Part shown: positions 27,005 through 37,667 of the stretch, in pieces | Position numbering within the stretch: the first letter of the stretch is position 1 | Layout: every line of letters starts with the position of its first letter | NCBI RefSeq assembly: GCF_023276405.1 | Contig: NZ_JALRMO010000001.1 | Span: forward strand, 3,224,001 to 3,288,000 | Length of the DNA stretch: 64,000 bases | Direction of reading: 5' to 3' | DNA from: Paenibacillus hamazuiensis | GTDB taxonomy: Bacteria; Bacillota; Bacilli; Paenibacillales; NBRC-103111 | The notes under the pieces: model-generated | Seen by the model: only the letters and a program-made list of their open reading frames with translations | What the model was told of the DNA's origin: nothing | Database searches by the model: none | Translations under genes and position numbers: made by a program

Positions 27005-27844
27005 TTATTTGTTGTACGAAAGGGCCTGCCGTCCCATAGCTTCCCACGTTGCGATAAATTGATCCTTGTCGATGCGCTGCTTCGCTTTTTCGCTCAGCGG
27101 ATCGTTCACATATACCGCTTCTTCGTCGACTCCGACCACCAGCACGGCATGCTCCATAAATGTGGTCTGAATCGGCCCTATCGGCGTATCCCATATGACC
27201 CACTCGCTCGGCACCCGATAATCGATCGTTGTCCAGGCAACGACAGGAATGCCGTTTAAAATTTGCTGCTCCACTTTCTCAAACGGCTGCCTGGTCAAGT
27301 CCACCGCCGTCGGCACGTATTTTTTCAACAAATCCGCCAGCGCCGTATGGTAGATGCCGAATCCTCTCCCCGATTGGCCTGTAGCGTCGCCGACAAATCC
27401 GAGGTTCGGATTGCCCCACGATATGATCGAGCCGTCCTTTCCTCTCACGAGAGGTGTCTTATCGACTTTCATTTCCGGCAAAAGTTCCATTTTGCTTTTT
27501 TTTACGCCGTAAAACTGCAGCAGCATCGTGAGGCTCGTAATTTCGCACCCGGATGGCAGCTCCGGCTTTTGGCGGATGAGCGGAGCGTCGATCATGTTTG
27601 ATTTCTTGGGCGCGGGGTCGGGCGCTGCCGGAGCCGTCTGGGCCTTGGCGGTAGGAGGATTGCTGCCCGCAGCCGTTTCGGCATAAGCAATTGATCCTGA
27701 AACCTCCCGCTCAGCGGCGAAAAGCTCTTTGCCTGTATATTTGGCATACAGCAAAAGGGTGAAGACGCCGCTGGCAAACAGGAGACCGACGATGAGAAAA
27801 AAGCCGAATGTCACTTTCATCCCTGCCCACAGGACTCTAACCAT
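27005..27844 (-). CDS. Membrane-anchored C39-like cysteine peptidase
   Basis: A 279-residue protein. An N-terminal membrane anchor (about residues 8-32) and an Ala/Pro-rich stalk precede a papain-like C39-type domain. The candidate catalytic cysteine is in LPSGCEITSLTMLL near residue 100, the histidine in MEHAVLVVGVD near 230, and the Asp/Asn in YVNDPLS. It resembles the YvpB group; substrates are unknown. ATG at 27844 is chosen because AGGAGG lies seven bases upstream. It follows aroA by 36 bases and probably shares its transcript. Confidence 0.85.
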   Translation of the reverse strand: MVRVLWAGMKVTFGFFLIVGLLFASGVFTLLLYAKYTGKELFAAEREVSGSIAYAETAAGSNPPTAKAQTAPAAPDPAPKKSNMIDAPLIRQKPELPSGCEITSLTMLLQFYGVKKSKMELLPEMKVDKTPLVRGKDGSIISWGNPNLGFVGDATGQSGRGFGIYHTALADLLKKYVPTAVDLTRQPFEKVEQQILNGIPVVAWTTIDYRVPSEWVIWDTPIGPIQTTFMEHAVLVVGVDEEAVYVNDPLSEKAKQRIDKDQFIATWEAMGRQALSYNK

Positions 27845-27880
27845 CCACACCCCTCCTGATCATCTATGGATGCCGGTGAA

Positions 27881-29176
27881 TTAATCCTGTACCAATTCGA
27901 TATTCGCGCCAAGCGACAGCAGATGTTCGAAATATTGCGGATACGACTTGGCGACATGATGAGCGTCGCGAATCGTAAGCCCCTTTTCCGAACGCAAGCC
28001 GACGACGGTTAACGCCATAATAACGCGATGATCGTAATGCGCATTGATCTCTACTCCACCGGGTACGCCTTCCGGACGGCCGTGAACGATAATTTCGCTT
28101 TGCCGCTCCTCGACGTTTGCCCCCGCCTTGCGCAGCTCGGTTACGAAATCGGTGATCCGGTCGCACTCCTTGTAACGCAGGTTTTCGACGTTGTAAAACC
28201 GCGACGTGCCTTCCGCGAATACAGCCGCCGCCACCATGGCAAGCACCGCATCCGTGAAATGGTCGCCGTCGAATTCGCCGGCCGTAAGCCGCTGATTGCC
28301 CTGTACATGAACAACCCCGTTGTCATGCGTCAGGTTGACGTTCATCGCACGCAATACATCAACAACGGCGCGTTCGCCCTGGCGGCTTTTCTCCTCAAGA
28401 CGAAGCACCTTCACATCGGAGTTCGTGACCGCCGCCGCCGCCAAAATCGCCGCAGAGCCGGGGTAATCACCCTGCACGACGTATTTCTGCGGGCTGTACC
28501 TTTGTTTGCCCGGCACCTTGTATCGCATCAGGTCAGCCGATGCTTCGATGCGTACTCCGGCCTGTTCGATAACTTCAAGCGTCTGTCCAACGATGACCTT
28601 CGATTTCAGATCGTGCAGCACTTCGATTTCGCTGTCCTCGTCCAGCAGCGGCGTCATGAACAGCAGCGAGCTGAGAAACTGCGAGCTGACGTTGCCGGAT
28701 ACGCTGATCTTTCCGCCGCGCGGATGGCCTCCGCGGATTGTTATCGGCAGCTTGCCGTTCTGGTGCTCGATCTCGACGCCCATTTGCTGCAGCGCAACGA
28801 TCAAGTCGTCGTGCGGCCTTTTGCCGAGCGAGTTCGGATAGGCATTGATAAACGTAACTTCAGGGCAGAAGGAAGCGACGGACATCAGAAAACGCAGCAC
28901 CGCACCGGCGTTGCCGACGTTCAGCTCCTTCACGTCCTTCGGCTTCCGGCCGAATCCGGTAATCGTCATCTTCTCGTCGTCTTCTTCGACGATGGCACCC
29001 AAATCTTTGATGCAGCGGCGCATCGCATCGCTGTCTTCGCTGTGCGCCGGATAATAAACGGTGCTTGTCCCTTCCGCCAAAGCGCCGATCAGCATATAAC
29101 GGGTCGTGTAATTTTTCGAAGATAAGGCGTTAATCGTTCCTTCCAACCGGCCGGTTGGCTTGACAATGGCTTTCAT
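27881..29176 (-). CDS. aroA: 3-phosphoshikimate 1-carboxyvinyltransferase (EPSP synthase)
   Basis: A 431-residue enzyme of the shikimate pathway that transfers the enolpyruvyl group of PEP to shikimate-3-phosphate. It has ALSSKNYTTRYMLIGALAEG near the N-terminus (the conserved Lys after a Ser-Ser pair), LNVGNAGAVLRFLMS near residue 85, and KECDRI with the conserved acidic residues near 340. NAGAVLRF rather than NAGTAxRP resembles class II-like synthases. The start follows AGGAGAGATACATAACG. An aroK gene lies about 1.2 kb upstream on the same strand. Confidence 0.92.
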   Translation of the reverse strand: MKAIVKPTGRLEGTINALSSKNYTTRYMLIGALAEGTSTVYYPAHSEDSDAMRRCIKDLGAIVEEDDEKMTITGFGRKPKDVKELNVGNAGAVLRFLMSVASFCPEVTFINAYPNSLGKRPHDDLIVALQQMGVEIEHQNGKLPITIRGGHPRGGKISVSGNVSSQFLSSLLFMTPLLDEDSEIEVLHDLKSKVIVGQTLEVIEQAGVRIEASADLMRYKVPGKQRYSPQKYVVQGDYPGSAAILAAAAVTNSDVKVLRLEEKSRQGERAVVDVLRAMNVNLTHDNGVVHVQGNQRLTAGEFDGDHFTDAVLAMVAAAVFAEGTSRFYNVENLRYKECDRITDFVTELRKAGANVEERQSEIIVHGRPEGVPGGVEINAHYDHRVIMALTVVGLRSEKGLTIRDAHHVAKSYPQYFEHLLSLGANIELVQD

Positions 29177-29195
29177 CGTTATGTATCTCTCCTGT

Positions 29196-29546
29196 TCAAC
29201 TTATGTAGCCCGCATATGCAAGCAAAATTCCGAGGCTGTAGCTCATTCCCGTGTATAAAATCGAGGCGCCCCATCGGCCCCCCCTGAGCAGGTTCACATT
29301 TTCCAGCTTGAAGGTGGAAAACGTCGTAAAAGCCCCCATAAATCCGGTGCCCCACAGCAGCACAAACCGGGGATCCGCAGAATGGCCTGCCATAAACCCA
29401 AGAAGCCACGAACCGAGCACGTTTACAGTCAGTGTACCATACGGAATCGTTCTTGGAAACCGTTTTGCAATGAACCCGGATAAGCCGTAGCGGGCGATCG
29501 CTCCCAAAAAACCGCCGGCACCGACCAGAACGACGTTCCAGATCAT
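29196..29546 (-). CDS. crcB: CrcB/Fluc fluoride channel subunit 2
   Basis: A 116-residue membrane protein with four hydrophobic segments and the Fluc signatures GFLGAIARYGLSGF near residue 12 and GFMGAFTTFSTF near 75. Fluc subunits form dual-topology dimers that export fluoride. The ATG overlaps the stop of the preceding crcB by four bases (ATGA), so the two are coupled and probably form a heterodimer of opposite orientation. The start at 29546 is preferred over the upstream frame because the latter overlaps that gene. Confidence 0.9.
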   Translation of the reverse strand: MIWNVVLVGAGGFLGAIARYGLSGFIAKRFPRTIPYGTLTVNVLGSWLLGFMAGHSADPRFVLLWGTGFMGAFTTFSTFKLENVNLLRGGRWGASILYTGMSYSLGILLAYAGYIS

Positions 29547-29920
29547 GCTTCGCCTCCCCCCTTTCCCGCTGCCGCGTAACCGAGCCAGGCCAACCCGAGG
29601 CCGCCCCATAGGCTGAAAAGAAAATAAGCGGCCGCCATACCCGGCAGGTCCGCCTGCAGCAGCTTGACCGATTCGACGCTGAATGCGGAAAACGTCGTAA
29701 ACGAGCCGATAAAGCCGGTCGTTATCGCCGCTTTAAGGTTCGGGCGCGCGCTCAAGCCTTTGGCGTTTGCAAGCCAGCCGAGAAAGAAGCACCCGGCATA
29801 GTTGCAGATGAGCGTTCCTATCGGCATCGCCGTCAGCCGGTCGGGATTGAACAATATGGACAAACCGTACCTGGAGAGCGCTCCGAGCACTCCGGCCGCG
29901 CCGATATACAATATCCTCAA
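29543..29920 (-). CDS. crcB: CrcB/Fluc fluoride channel subunit 1
   Basis: A 125-residue membrane protein with GVLGALSRYGLSI near residue 10 and the conserved TTGFIGSFTTFSAF near 70, hallmarks of Fluc. It pairs with the downstream crcB to make a fluoride exporter. The start is the TTG at 29920 with GGAGGGG seven bases upstream. No fluoride riboswitch signature is obvious in the short gap upstream. Confidence 0.9.
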   Translation of the reverse strand: MRILYIGAAGVLGALSRYGLSILFNPDRLTAMPIGTLICNYAGCFFLGWLANAKGLSARPNLKAAITTGFIGSFTTFSAFSVESVKLLQADLPGMAAAYFLFSLWGGLGLAWLGYAAAGKGGGEA

Positions 29921-30038
29921 AGGGAATCCCCTCCGTTTGACTCTTTGCCGGCATTTCAATATTATGGAACTAACAAAGCCCGCAGTTATTCGCCAAAACC
30001 ATATTTTTCCACAATCTTACAGAAAGCAGGTTCCCGAT

Positions 30039-30332
30039 ATGAAAACGATCACCGTACAACAACTGAAAGAGCGGCTGGCGCAAGGTGAAAGTCTGACTTT
30101 GATCGACGTCCGCGAGCCGGAGGAAGTCGCACAAGGCATGATTCCGGGCGCCGTCCATATCCCGCTGGGAGAAATACCGGATCGTTTCGCCGAAATTCCG
30201 AAAGACCGCGAGACCATTATGATTTGCCGCAGTGGTAACCGCAGCAGCCGCGCAATCGAATTTTTGCAGCATCATGGCTACGACAATCTGGTCAACATGA
30301 CCGGCGGCATGCTCGCCTGGGAGCAAATCTGA
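30039..30332 (+). CDS. Rhodanese-like domain protein
   Basis: A 97-residue single-domain rhodanese. LIDVREPEE near residue 20 and the active-site loop CRSGNRSSRA near residue 65 with its catalytic cysteine are intact. It likely handles sulfane sulfur in the cytosol. The ATG at 30039 has only a modest AGCAGG site. It is convergent with aroK. Confidence 0.88.
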   Translation: MKTITVQQLKERLAQGESLTLIDVREPEEVAQGMIPGAVHIPLGEIPDRFAEIPKDRETIMICRSGNRSSRAIEFLQHHGYDNLVNMTGGMLAWEQI

Positions 30333-30338
30333 CCGCCC

Positions 30339-30839
30339 TTACAGCCGATCTTTTATATGGCGGACGATTTGTTCGACCGTATAAGCGGATGTATCGACAG
30401 CTACATGGGCGAAATCGTAGGCATGTTTTCTTTGCTCGGCTAGCGTCCGCACCCGCTCCTCGACGTTGCCTTGAAACAGAGGGCGGCTGCTGTCCGAGCG
30501 GACCCGCTCGATGATCACTTCAGCCGGAGCTTTCAGCGCGATGACGAGGCCTCCCTCGGTCATCGCGCGGCGGTTCGCCTCGGCGAGGACCGCCCCTCCG
30601 CCGGTGGATACAACCCGTTTTTCCCCGTCCAGCATACGCCGGATCATATCCGTCTCGATCGCCCGGAATTCCGGCTCTCCCCGCTCCGCAAAAATTTGCG
30701 ATATCGGCATCCCCTGCTCGCGTTCGATTTCCTGATCCGTATCAACCCATTCCCAGCCGAGTGCTGCGGCCAGCGCTTGTCCAACCGTCGACTTTCCGGT
30801 GCCTGCCATGCCAATCAACACGATATTTTTTGCCATCAT
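30339..30839 (-). CDS. aroK: Shikimate kinase
   Basis: A 166-residue P-loop kinase that phosphorylates shikimate. The Walker A motif GMAGTGKST lies near residue 10, the acidic DTDQEIE near 33 and GGGAVL near 80, with the lid arginine in SSRPLF. Length is typical. Two adjacent ATG codons follow GAAGGGG, so the start could be one codon later. It lies a short distance upstream of the crcB-aroA gene group on the same strand but is separated by the rhodanese gene. Confidence 0.93.
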   Translation of the reverse strand: MMAKNIVLIGMAGTGKSTVGQALAAALGWEWVDTDQEIEREQGMPISQIFAERGEPEFRAIETDMIRRMLDGEKRVVSTGGGAVLAEANRRAMTEGGLVIALKAPAEVIIERVRSDSSRPLFQGNVEERVRTLAEQRKHAYDFAHVAVDTSAYTVEQIVRHIKDRL

Positions 30840-31034
30840 TTTTTGCCCCTTCTTTATGCATTCCCTTGATCCAAATATCTCGCCATTTTCATATCATACC
30901 ACAGAAGGATAACCTGACGAATACAATCTTGTCTCTTTTCATATGATAGATTGTGAATAAATTCCATTTTATGATGTTATGCTTATATGTATACAAGCCG
31001 TGCTCTATCTTTGATCAAGGAGAGATGTACCGTC

Positions 31035-31370
31035 ATGCATTCCGCCCAGCCGAGCCGCAGCCCGCAGCCTCCCGCTGCCGCTGCCAACCCGACCCAGCAA
31101 AAGCTGAACCATATCATGGATCCGGCCACTCCGCTTTGCCGGGACGAAGTCGTTTGGATTTTGGAGTATATCAAAAAAAAGGTGGCTGAGGAAGACCCGA
31201 ACTTGCTGAGCCTTCCCCAACCACGTTTGCTGCAAAATTTCCGTTATTTCGCCGAGGTCGCGCTGATGTTGATTCAGCGCCGCAACGGCTTCGATCAAGA
31301 AGCCGACCGTTTGAAGAAATGGGTCACGGAAGCTTCCCACGGGCTGATTCCGCAAGAACGAAACCGGTAG
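31035..31370 (+). CDS. Conserved small cytosolic protein of unknown function
   Basis: A 111-residue protein. Residues 1-27 are rich in Pro, Ala, Ser and Gln and probably disordered; residues 28-111 form a predicted helical domain with LCRDEVVWILEYIKKKV and FRYFAEVALMLIQRRNG. The ATG at 31035 has AAGGAG twelve bases upstream, slightly far. I do not recognise the family. It is convergent with gnd. Confidence 0.6.
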   Translation: MHSAQPSRSPQPPAAAANPTQQKLNHIMDPATPLCRDEVVWILEYIKKKVAEEDPNLLSLPQPRLLQNFRYFAEVALMLIQRRNGFDQEADRLKKWVTEASHGLIPQERNR

Positions 31371-31389
31371 CCCGCAACCTCCCCAGCCG

Positions 31390-32799
<1,410 letters not shown>

Positions 32800-32829
32800 G
32801 GTTTCTTTCATCCTCTCTATCTGAAATAT

Positions 32830-33597
32830 TTAGATCGTCATTGCTCCGAAGCCGCCGTCCACGCGAATGAGGGCGCCGGTCACGAAGCTCGACGCTTTCT
32901 CGGAGGCCAGGAACACCGCTGCGCCTTGCAGCTCTTCGGCTTCGCCGAAACGGTTCATCGGCGTATGGCGCATGATCGATTCGACTCGGTCCGGGGACAA
33001 AATTTTGCGGTTTTGTTCAGCCGGGAAAAAACCCGGAACGATCGCATTGACGCGAACGCGGGCGGGAGCGAATTCGCGGGCCAAAAACCTGGTCATGTTG
33101 TTGACGGCCGCCTTGGATGCCGAGTAGGTGAATACGCGGGAAAGCGGAATTTCGGAAGAAGCGGACGAGATGTTGATGATGCTGCCGCCTTCGCCTTGAT
33201 CCACCATATGTTTCCCAAAAATTTGACACGCTAACACGACGCTTTTCACGTTAACTTCCATGATGGAATCATATTCCTCCATCGTGATGTCGAAAAACGG
33301 CGTCGGACTGTTTTTGCCCGGGGCGTTCATCAGCACATCGACGCGTCCGGTCCAGGCAAGCACGTCCGCAAGCACCTGCTTCAAATCGTCTGCGCTGGTT
33401 GCATCGGCGCTGAACACTTTGGCGTTGCCCCCTGCTTCGCGTATGCGGGCGGCTACCGCCTCCGACTTCTCCGCGTTGCGTCCGACAACGGCGACATCCG
33501 CGCCGTGGCCGCCCAAAGCGACGGCCATCGCACCGCCCAAGGTGCTGTTGCCTCCGATAATAACCGCTGTTTTTCCCGTCAAGTCAAATAAATTCAT
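32830..33597 (-). CDS. Short-chain dehydrogenase/reductase, probably sugar-acid specific
   Basis: A 255-residue SDR. The NAD(P)-binding GGNSTLGGAM near residue 15 replaces the usual TGxxxGxG by a slight variant, and the catalytic Ser (ISSASSE) and YSASK (Tyr and Lys) are intact near residues 145-165. The C-terminus VDGGFGAMTI is typical. Its position between a gluconokinase-type kinase and gnd suggests a sugar-acid substrate such as gluconate, 5-ketogluconate or mannonate/fructuronate. The ATG at 33597 is used because GGAGG sits eight bases upstream. Confidence 0.85.
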   Translation of the reverse strand: MNLFDLTGKTAVIIGGNSTLGGAMAVALGGHGADVAVVGRNAEKSEAVAARIREAGGNAKVFSADATSADDLKQVLADVLAWTGRVDVLMNAPGKNSPTPFFDITMEEYDSIMEVNVKSVVLACQIFGKHMVDQGEGGSIINISSASSEIPLSRVFTYSASKAAVNNMTRFLAREFAPARVRVNAIVPGFFPAEQNRKILSPDRVESIMRHTPMNRFGEAEELQGAAVFLASEKASSFVTGALIRVDGGFGAMTI

Positions 33598-33688
33598 CGG
33601 TGTTGCCTCCATTCGTCTCATTATAATCCACTTGAAAACAGGTGGGAAGACCTTCCTTCATTTTCGTTATCCGAAGATTAACGATGCG

Positions 33689-35245
33689 TTACTTCGTGAA
33701 CTCTTTCTGGAATTCGGCAATCGCGTCGAAGTCGCCGCGAAGCTGGTGATACACGTTGCTGTAAATTTTCGTCAGACGGCGGTAAATCTCCACGTTTTGC
33801 GGGTTCGCCTCATGATGATGATTGACATGGAGCCAGTGGTTGACGCCCGAGAAGTCGCTGATCTCGCCCATCGCCAGCATGCCAAGCTGCGCTGCTCCCA
33901 GTCCGGAGCTTTCGATCGAAGTCGGCACCGCCACGTGCGTATCGAGCACATCCGCCATGATTTGCAGCCAGAACGGCGAACGCGCGAAACCTCCGGAAGC
34001 ACGAACTTCTTTCGTTTTGCCGTTCATTTCTTCCAGTGCGGACACGACAGAATGAATCCGGTACATGACGCCCTCCAGCACGGAACGGATCATATGCGTC
34101 TTCTGATGGTACAGTGACAAGCCGAAAAATACGCCTCGGGCGTTGGCGTTCCAATACGGAGCCCGCTCTCCGGCAAGCAGCGGCAGGAAAATCAGCCCGT
34201 CCGACCCGGCCGGCACCGATGCCGCCAGCTCGGTCAGGTAATCGTAAGGATCCATGCCGCGGCGCCGGCCTTCCTCCGCTTCCAGCGTGGCAAGCTGGTC
34301 GCGCACCCAGCGGAACATGATGCCGCCGTTGTTGATCGCGCCGCCGACGCACCAGAAATGTTCGTTCAGCGCATAGCAGAACAAGCGGCCCTTCGGGTCG
34401 GTGATCGGTTCGCGCACGACGCCGCGCACCGCGCCGCTCGTGCCGATCGTTACCGAATAGACGCCCTTATCGAGTGCGCCTACGCCCAGATTAGCCAGCA
34501 CGCCGTCGGAAGCGCCGACGACAAACGGCGTGTCGGTGCGAAGGCCCATCGCCTGAGCATATTCGCTTTTCATGCCTTCGAGCTTGTACGTCGTCGACAC
34601 CGGTCTGGATAACTGGTCGCGGCGGATGCCGGTTGTCGCCAGCGCCTGCTCGTCCCAATCGAGATTGCGCAGGTTGAACATGCCTGTTGCGCTGGCGATC
34701 GAGTAGTCGATCACGAGCTCGCCGAACAGCTTGGCGAAGACGTACTCCTTAATGCCGATGAACTTGTACGCATTTTGATGCAGATCCGGCCGGTTGTCCT
34801 TCATCCACATCAGCTTGAGAAGCGGCGACATCGGATGAATCGGCGTCCCCGTATTCAAATAAATTTGATGGCCGTCCAGCTCGTTTTTGAGCTTGCTTAC
34901 GTATCCCGCACTGCGGTTGTCGGCCCATGTGATGCATTGCGTGAGCGGATACAGATCGCGGTCGATCGCGATCAAACTGTGCATCGCCGAGCTGAACGAC
35001 ACGCAGAGCACCTGCTCCGGCGCGATGGCCGCCTTGACGACGACAGCCTGAATGGCGCCGAGCAGCGCCCGGAATATTTCATCCGGGTCCTGCTCGGCCA
35101 TATCCGGCCTTGGTGTATACAGCGGGTATTCAACCGAATGGGAGGCGAGCACATTTCCGTCACGGTCGATCACAAGCGTCTTCGCGCTGGTCGTTCCCAA
35201 ATCGGCGGCGATGATGTAAGGCTTGTTTGCGGATGTGGAACTCAT
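33689..35245 (-). CDS. Gluconokinase-type FGGY kinase
   Basis: A 518-residue FGGY carbohydrate kinase. The N-terminal phosphate loop is DLGTTSAKT, followed by SFSSAMHSL, ITWADNRSAG near residue 105, and VGASDGVLANLGVGA near 255. The C-terminal half has GGFARSPFWLQIMADVL. Resemblance and context favour gluconate over glycerol or xylulose. The start overlaps the LarA-like gene by four bases (ATGA), which supports translational coupling. Confidence 0.88.
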   Translation of the reverse strand: MSSTSANKPYIIAADLGTTSAKTLVIDRDGNVLASHSVEYPLYTPRPDMAEQDPDEIFRALLGAIQAVVVKAAIAPEQVLCVSFSSAMHSLIAIDRDLYPLTQCITWADNRSAGYVSKLKNELDGHQIYLNTGTPIHPMSPLLKLMWMKDNRPDLHQNAYKFIGIKEYVFAKLFGELVIDYSIASATGMFNLRNLDWDEQALATTGIRRDQLSRPVSTTYKLEGMKSEYAQAMGLRTDTPFVVGASDGVLANLGVGALDKGVYSVTIGTSGAVRGVVREPITDPKGRLFCYALNEHFWCVGGAINNGGIMFRWVRDQLATLEAEEGRRRGMDPYDYLTELAASVPAGSDGLIFLPLLAGERAPYWNANARGVFFGLSLYHQKTHMIRSVLEGVMYRIHSVVSALEEMNGKTKEVRASGGFARSPFWLQIMADVLDTHVAVPTSIESSGLGAAQLGMLAMGEISDFSGVNHWLHVNHHHEANPQNVEIYRRLTKIYSNVYHQLRGDFDAIAEFQKEFTK

Positions 35246-36513
35246 TTCACCAAATTCCCTTCACTGTCAAATTGCAGATCGTAAGGCTCGGAAATAATTT
35301 CGATGTCGGGGTGACGGCGCGCTTCTTCCAGCATGTTGACGGAAATCTCGATTTCGCCGAGGTGCAGCGTATCTTTGATGCGGACAAGACGGCATTTGGT
35401 GTAATCGAGAATGTTGCACGTCTTGACGGCCGCCTTGATCGCGTAATAGTCGTTTTCCAGCGTCGTAGCGATCTTGGTCGGCGCGCATACCGTTGAAGTC
35501 AGCCCGTTGACTTGCGTGGCGTCGCGGTCCATCTTGTCCACGAGACGCTGCGTCGTAAAGTCGGCCGTGCCGACGCCGTTGGCGTTCCCCTTCGTTTCCG
35601 GAGTCAGATCGAGCACGACCATCTTGGACACGTCCGGACCGCCGTGCGCATAAGGCGTCGGATAACGCCCGGTGATGTTCGGATCCATGCCGTCGCCGCT
35701 GATGTTTTTGCCGATGTAGTCGATCACCAGCGCGTCGATCTGGTCGAACAAAATTTTCGGCAGGCGCGCCTTCGCTTCCTTAAGCAGCTCGATCTCGCGC
35801 TCTTCGATTTGCGCAGCCGGCAGCACTTCGACGCGGCACGTTTCGTCGTACGCGTTCTCCACAAGCGCAACGCCGAATTTGATCGGCAGCTTGTCGATCA
35901 TGATGCGGGCCATTGCCGGCACGTTTTCGGCCATGTACTTAAAGCCGAGCTGGTGACACGCTTCCGCGCCCTTCTGCTTGCCGAGGCCGATGGCGATCAT
36001 CTTCATGATGCCGCTCTCGATCGGACCGCGGAACGCCGTATGCGGCTTGACGCGGTTGATCACGACGATCGCGTCAGCTTCCGAGGCGATCTTGTCGACG
36101 TAGACCGGCAGGCCGTTCGGCAGCTGATCGAGCTGAATCACTTCCATCGACGAACGGATCGGAGCGCCCATCGCTTCCTCCGTCACCCCAAGATGATGCA
36201 GCACGTCGCGCTGCCCTTCGGCGGTGGCACCGCCGTGGCTGCCCATGCAGGGCACGATGAACGGATGTGCGCCAACCGCTTTGATCGCGTCGATCGTCGT
36301 TTTCGTGAACAGCGCGATGTTGGCGACGCCGCGGCTGCCGACGGCGACGGCAACCTGCTGTCCCGGCTTCAGCGTATCGACCGCTCCGGGCTTCTGCAGC
36401 TCCTGCTTCAGCACCTCCGCCGGATTGTCCAGCTTGGTCGCATCGAATTTTTGCCGGATGCGGACCATTTGCGGAATCGGAATGTCCTCCAGCACTTTTC
36501 TCAAAATACTCAT
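35242..36513 (-). CDS. LarA-like protein (lactate racemase homologue, DUF2088), candidate sugar-acid epimerase
   Basis: A 423-residue protein of the LarA/DUF2088 family. It shows PCMGSHGGATAEGQRDVL near residue 95 and INRVKPHTAFRGPIESGIMK near 155-175. By alignment to LarA this includes one histidine and the lysine that carries the nickel-pincer cofactor, though the His-to-Lys spacing is a few residues longer. Characterised LarA homologues racemise or epimerise alpha-hydroxy acids, including gluconate at C2. No larB, larC or larE is in the window, so the cofactor genes would be elsewhere. It follows the LacI gene by three bases. Confidence 0.75.
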   Translation of the reverse strand: MSILRKVLEDIPIPQMVRIRQKFDATKLDNPAEVLKQELQKPGAVDTLKPGQQVAVAVGSRGVANIALFTKTTIDAIKAVGAHPFIVPCMGSHGGATAEGQRDVLHHLGVTEEAMGAPIRSSMEVIQLDQLPNGLPVYVDKIASEADAIVVINRVKPHTAFRGPIESGIMKMIAIGLGKQKGAEACHQLGFKYMAENVPAMARIMIDKLPIKFGVALVENAYDETCRVEVLPAAQIEEREIELLKEAKARLPKILFDQIDALVIDYIGKNISGDGMDPNITGRYPTPYAHGGPDVSKMVVLDLTPETKGNANGVGTADFTTQRLVDKMDRDATQVNGLTSTVCAPTKIATTLENDYYAIKAAVKTCNILDYTKCRLVRIKDTLHLGEIEISVNMLEEARRHPDIEIISEPYDLQFDSEGNLVK

Positions 36514-36516
36514 CGC

Positions 36517-37530
36517 TTATGCGCCTCCCGATATGTGTTGTACGGAGTCCCGGATAACCAGTTCCGTGTGAAAGTAAATGGTTTCCTTCGCAATCTGCTT
36601 TTTCTCGATGCCCTCGAGCAGCCGCGCCGCGCCTTCCCTGCCGATCTGCTCGATCGGCCGGCGGACCGTCGTCAGAGCCGGCGACGTATACCCGGAAAAC
36701 AGCTGGGCGTCAAAACCGACAACCGACATGTCGCCGGGTACCTTCAGCCCCTTCTCATGGATCGCTTTGATGGCGCCGAGCGCCATCTCGTCGTTGCAGC
36801 AAAACACTGCGGTCGGCCTATCCCGCTCCGGAAGCTTGAGCAGCTTGTTCATCGCGGTATAACCGCTCTCCAGGTTATAGTTCCCTTGTACCCGGTATCC
36901 AAGCGCAACGGTCAGCCCATGCTTTTTCAGCGCATCGAAGTAACCTTCCCGACGGGACTGCGTCGATTTGAAGCTTTCTTTTCCCTCAATAATCGCAATG
37001 CGCCTGTGGCCCTGCTCGATCAAATATTCGACGATGCGGTAAGCGCCGCCGCGGTCGTCTGGAATCATGTTCATCACCTGGGCGTTTTCCACCGGGCGGT
37101 TCATCACGATAAGCGGAATGCCTTTGGCCGCAGCATGCTCGATGAACGGCTGATCCGCTTCGCTTTGGCTCATGACCAAAATGCCGTCGAAGCTTTTCCG
37201 CGTAATCGACTCGTACGATTTATAATCGTCAATTCCGCGGACCACGAGATTGTACTGCGACTTGATGATGTCGTTCACTCCGCGAACGGCCTCATAGAAA
37301 AAACCCGCAGACGTTCCCGTTTGCAGCGTTGAAAAAAACAGCCCGATATTGTATGATCGATCCAGCACGAGACTTCTTGCGCTGAAATTGGGCGAATAAT
37401 TAAGTCCGGCGGCAAGCGCCTTGATCCGTTCCTTCGTATCCGGATTGATAAGCGGGCTGTCGTTGAGCGCTCGCGACACCGTTGTGTGCGATACGCCTGC
37501 CAGCCTCGCAATATCTTTAATGGTGACCAA
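36517..37530 (-). CDS. LacI-family repressor, likely of the gluconate operon
   Basis: A 337-residue LacI/GalR regulator. An N-terminal helix-turn-helix (TIKDIARLAGVSHTTVSRAL) and hinge segment ARSLVLDRSYNIGLF precede a ligand-binding domain. It starts with TTG at 37530 after GAGGTGG. As the first gene of the operon it probably represses itself and the following catabolic genes. The effector is unknown, gluconate or its 6-phosphate being likely. Confidence 0.88.
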   Translation of the reverse strand: MVTIKDIARLAGVSHTTVSRALNDSPLINPDTKERIKALAAGLNYSPNFSARSLVLDRSYNIGLFFSTLQTGTSAGFFYEAVRGVNDIIKSQYNLVVRGIDDYKSYESITRKSFDGILVMSQSEADQPFIEHAAAKGIPLIVMNRPVENAQVMNMIPDDRGGAYRIVEYLIEQGHRRIAIIEGKESFKSTQSRREGYFDALKKHGLTVALGYRVQGNYNLESGYTAMNKLLKLPERDRPTAVFCCNDEMALGAIKAIHEKGLKVPGDMSVVGFDAQLFSGYTSPALTTVRRPIEQIGREGAARLLEGIEKKQIAKETIYFHTELVIRDSVQHISGGA

Positions 37531-37539
37531 ATCTACCAC

Positions 37540-37575
37540 CTCGCGTCCATCATAACATAGTAGTGCACACGTTAA
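37540..37575 (-). promoter_or_regulatory. Candidate promoter and operator of the gluconate operon
   Basis: On the minus strand TTGTTA and TTATGA are spaced by 17 bases, and the segment CCGTTGTTAACG with CGTT/AACG symmetry overlaps the -35 box. This is where a LacI-type autorepressor would bind. The call rests on position and partial symmetry only. Confidence 0.4.
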
Positions 37576-37626
37576 CAACGGTTTTCACCATTTTCGCAAA
37601 AATCGTCATGGCCCCGCAAAAATAGA

Positions 37627-37664
37627 ATAATGGCCTGCGCACGTATCGCGCAGGCCATTATATT
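37627..37664. terminator. Strong stem-loop between divergent-reading units
   Basis: GGCCTGCGC and GCGCAGGCC pair around a 7-base loop, extended by AATAATGG/CCATTAT. It can work in both orientations; the T-tract is weak. It could terminate the gene at 37776 on the minus strand. Confidence 0.7.
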
Positions 37665-37667
37665 TAT

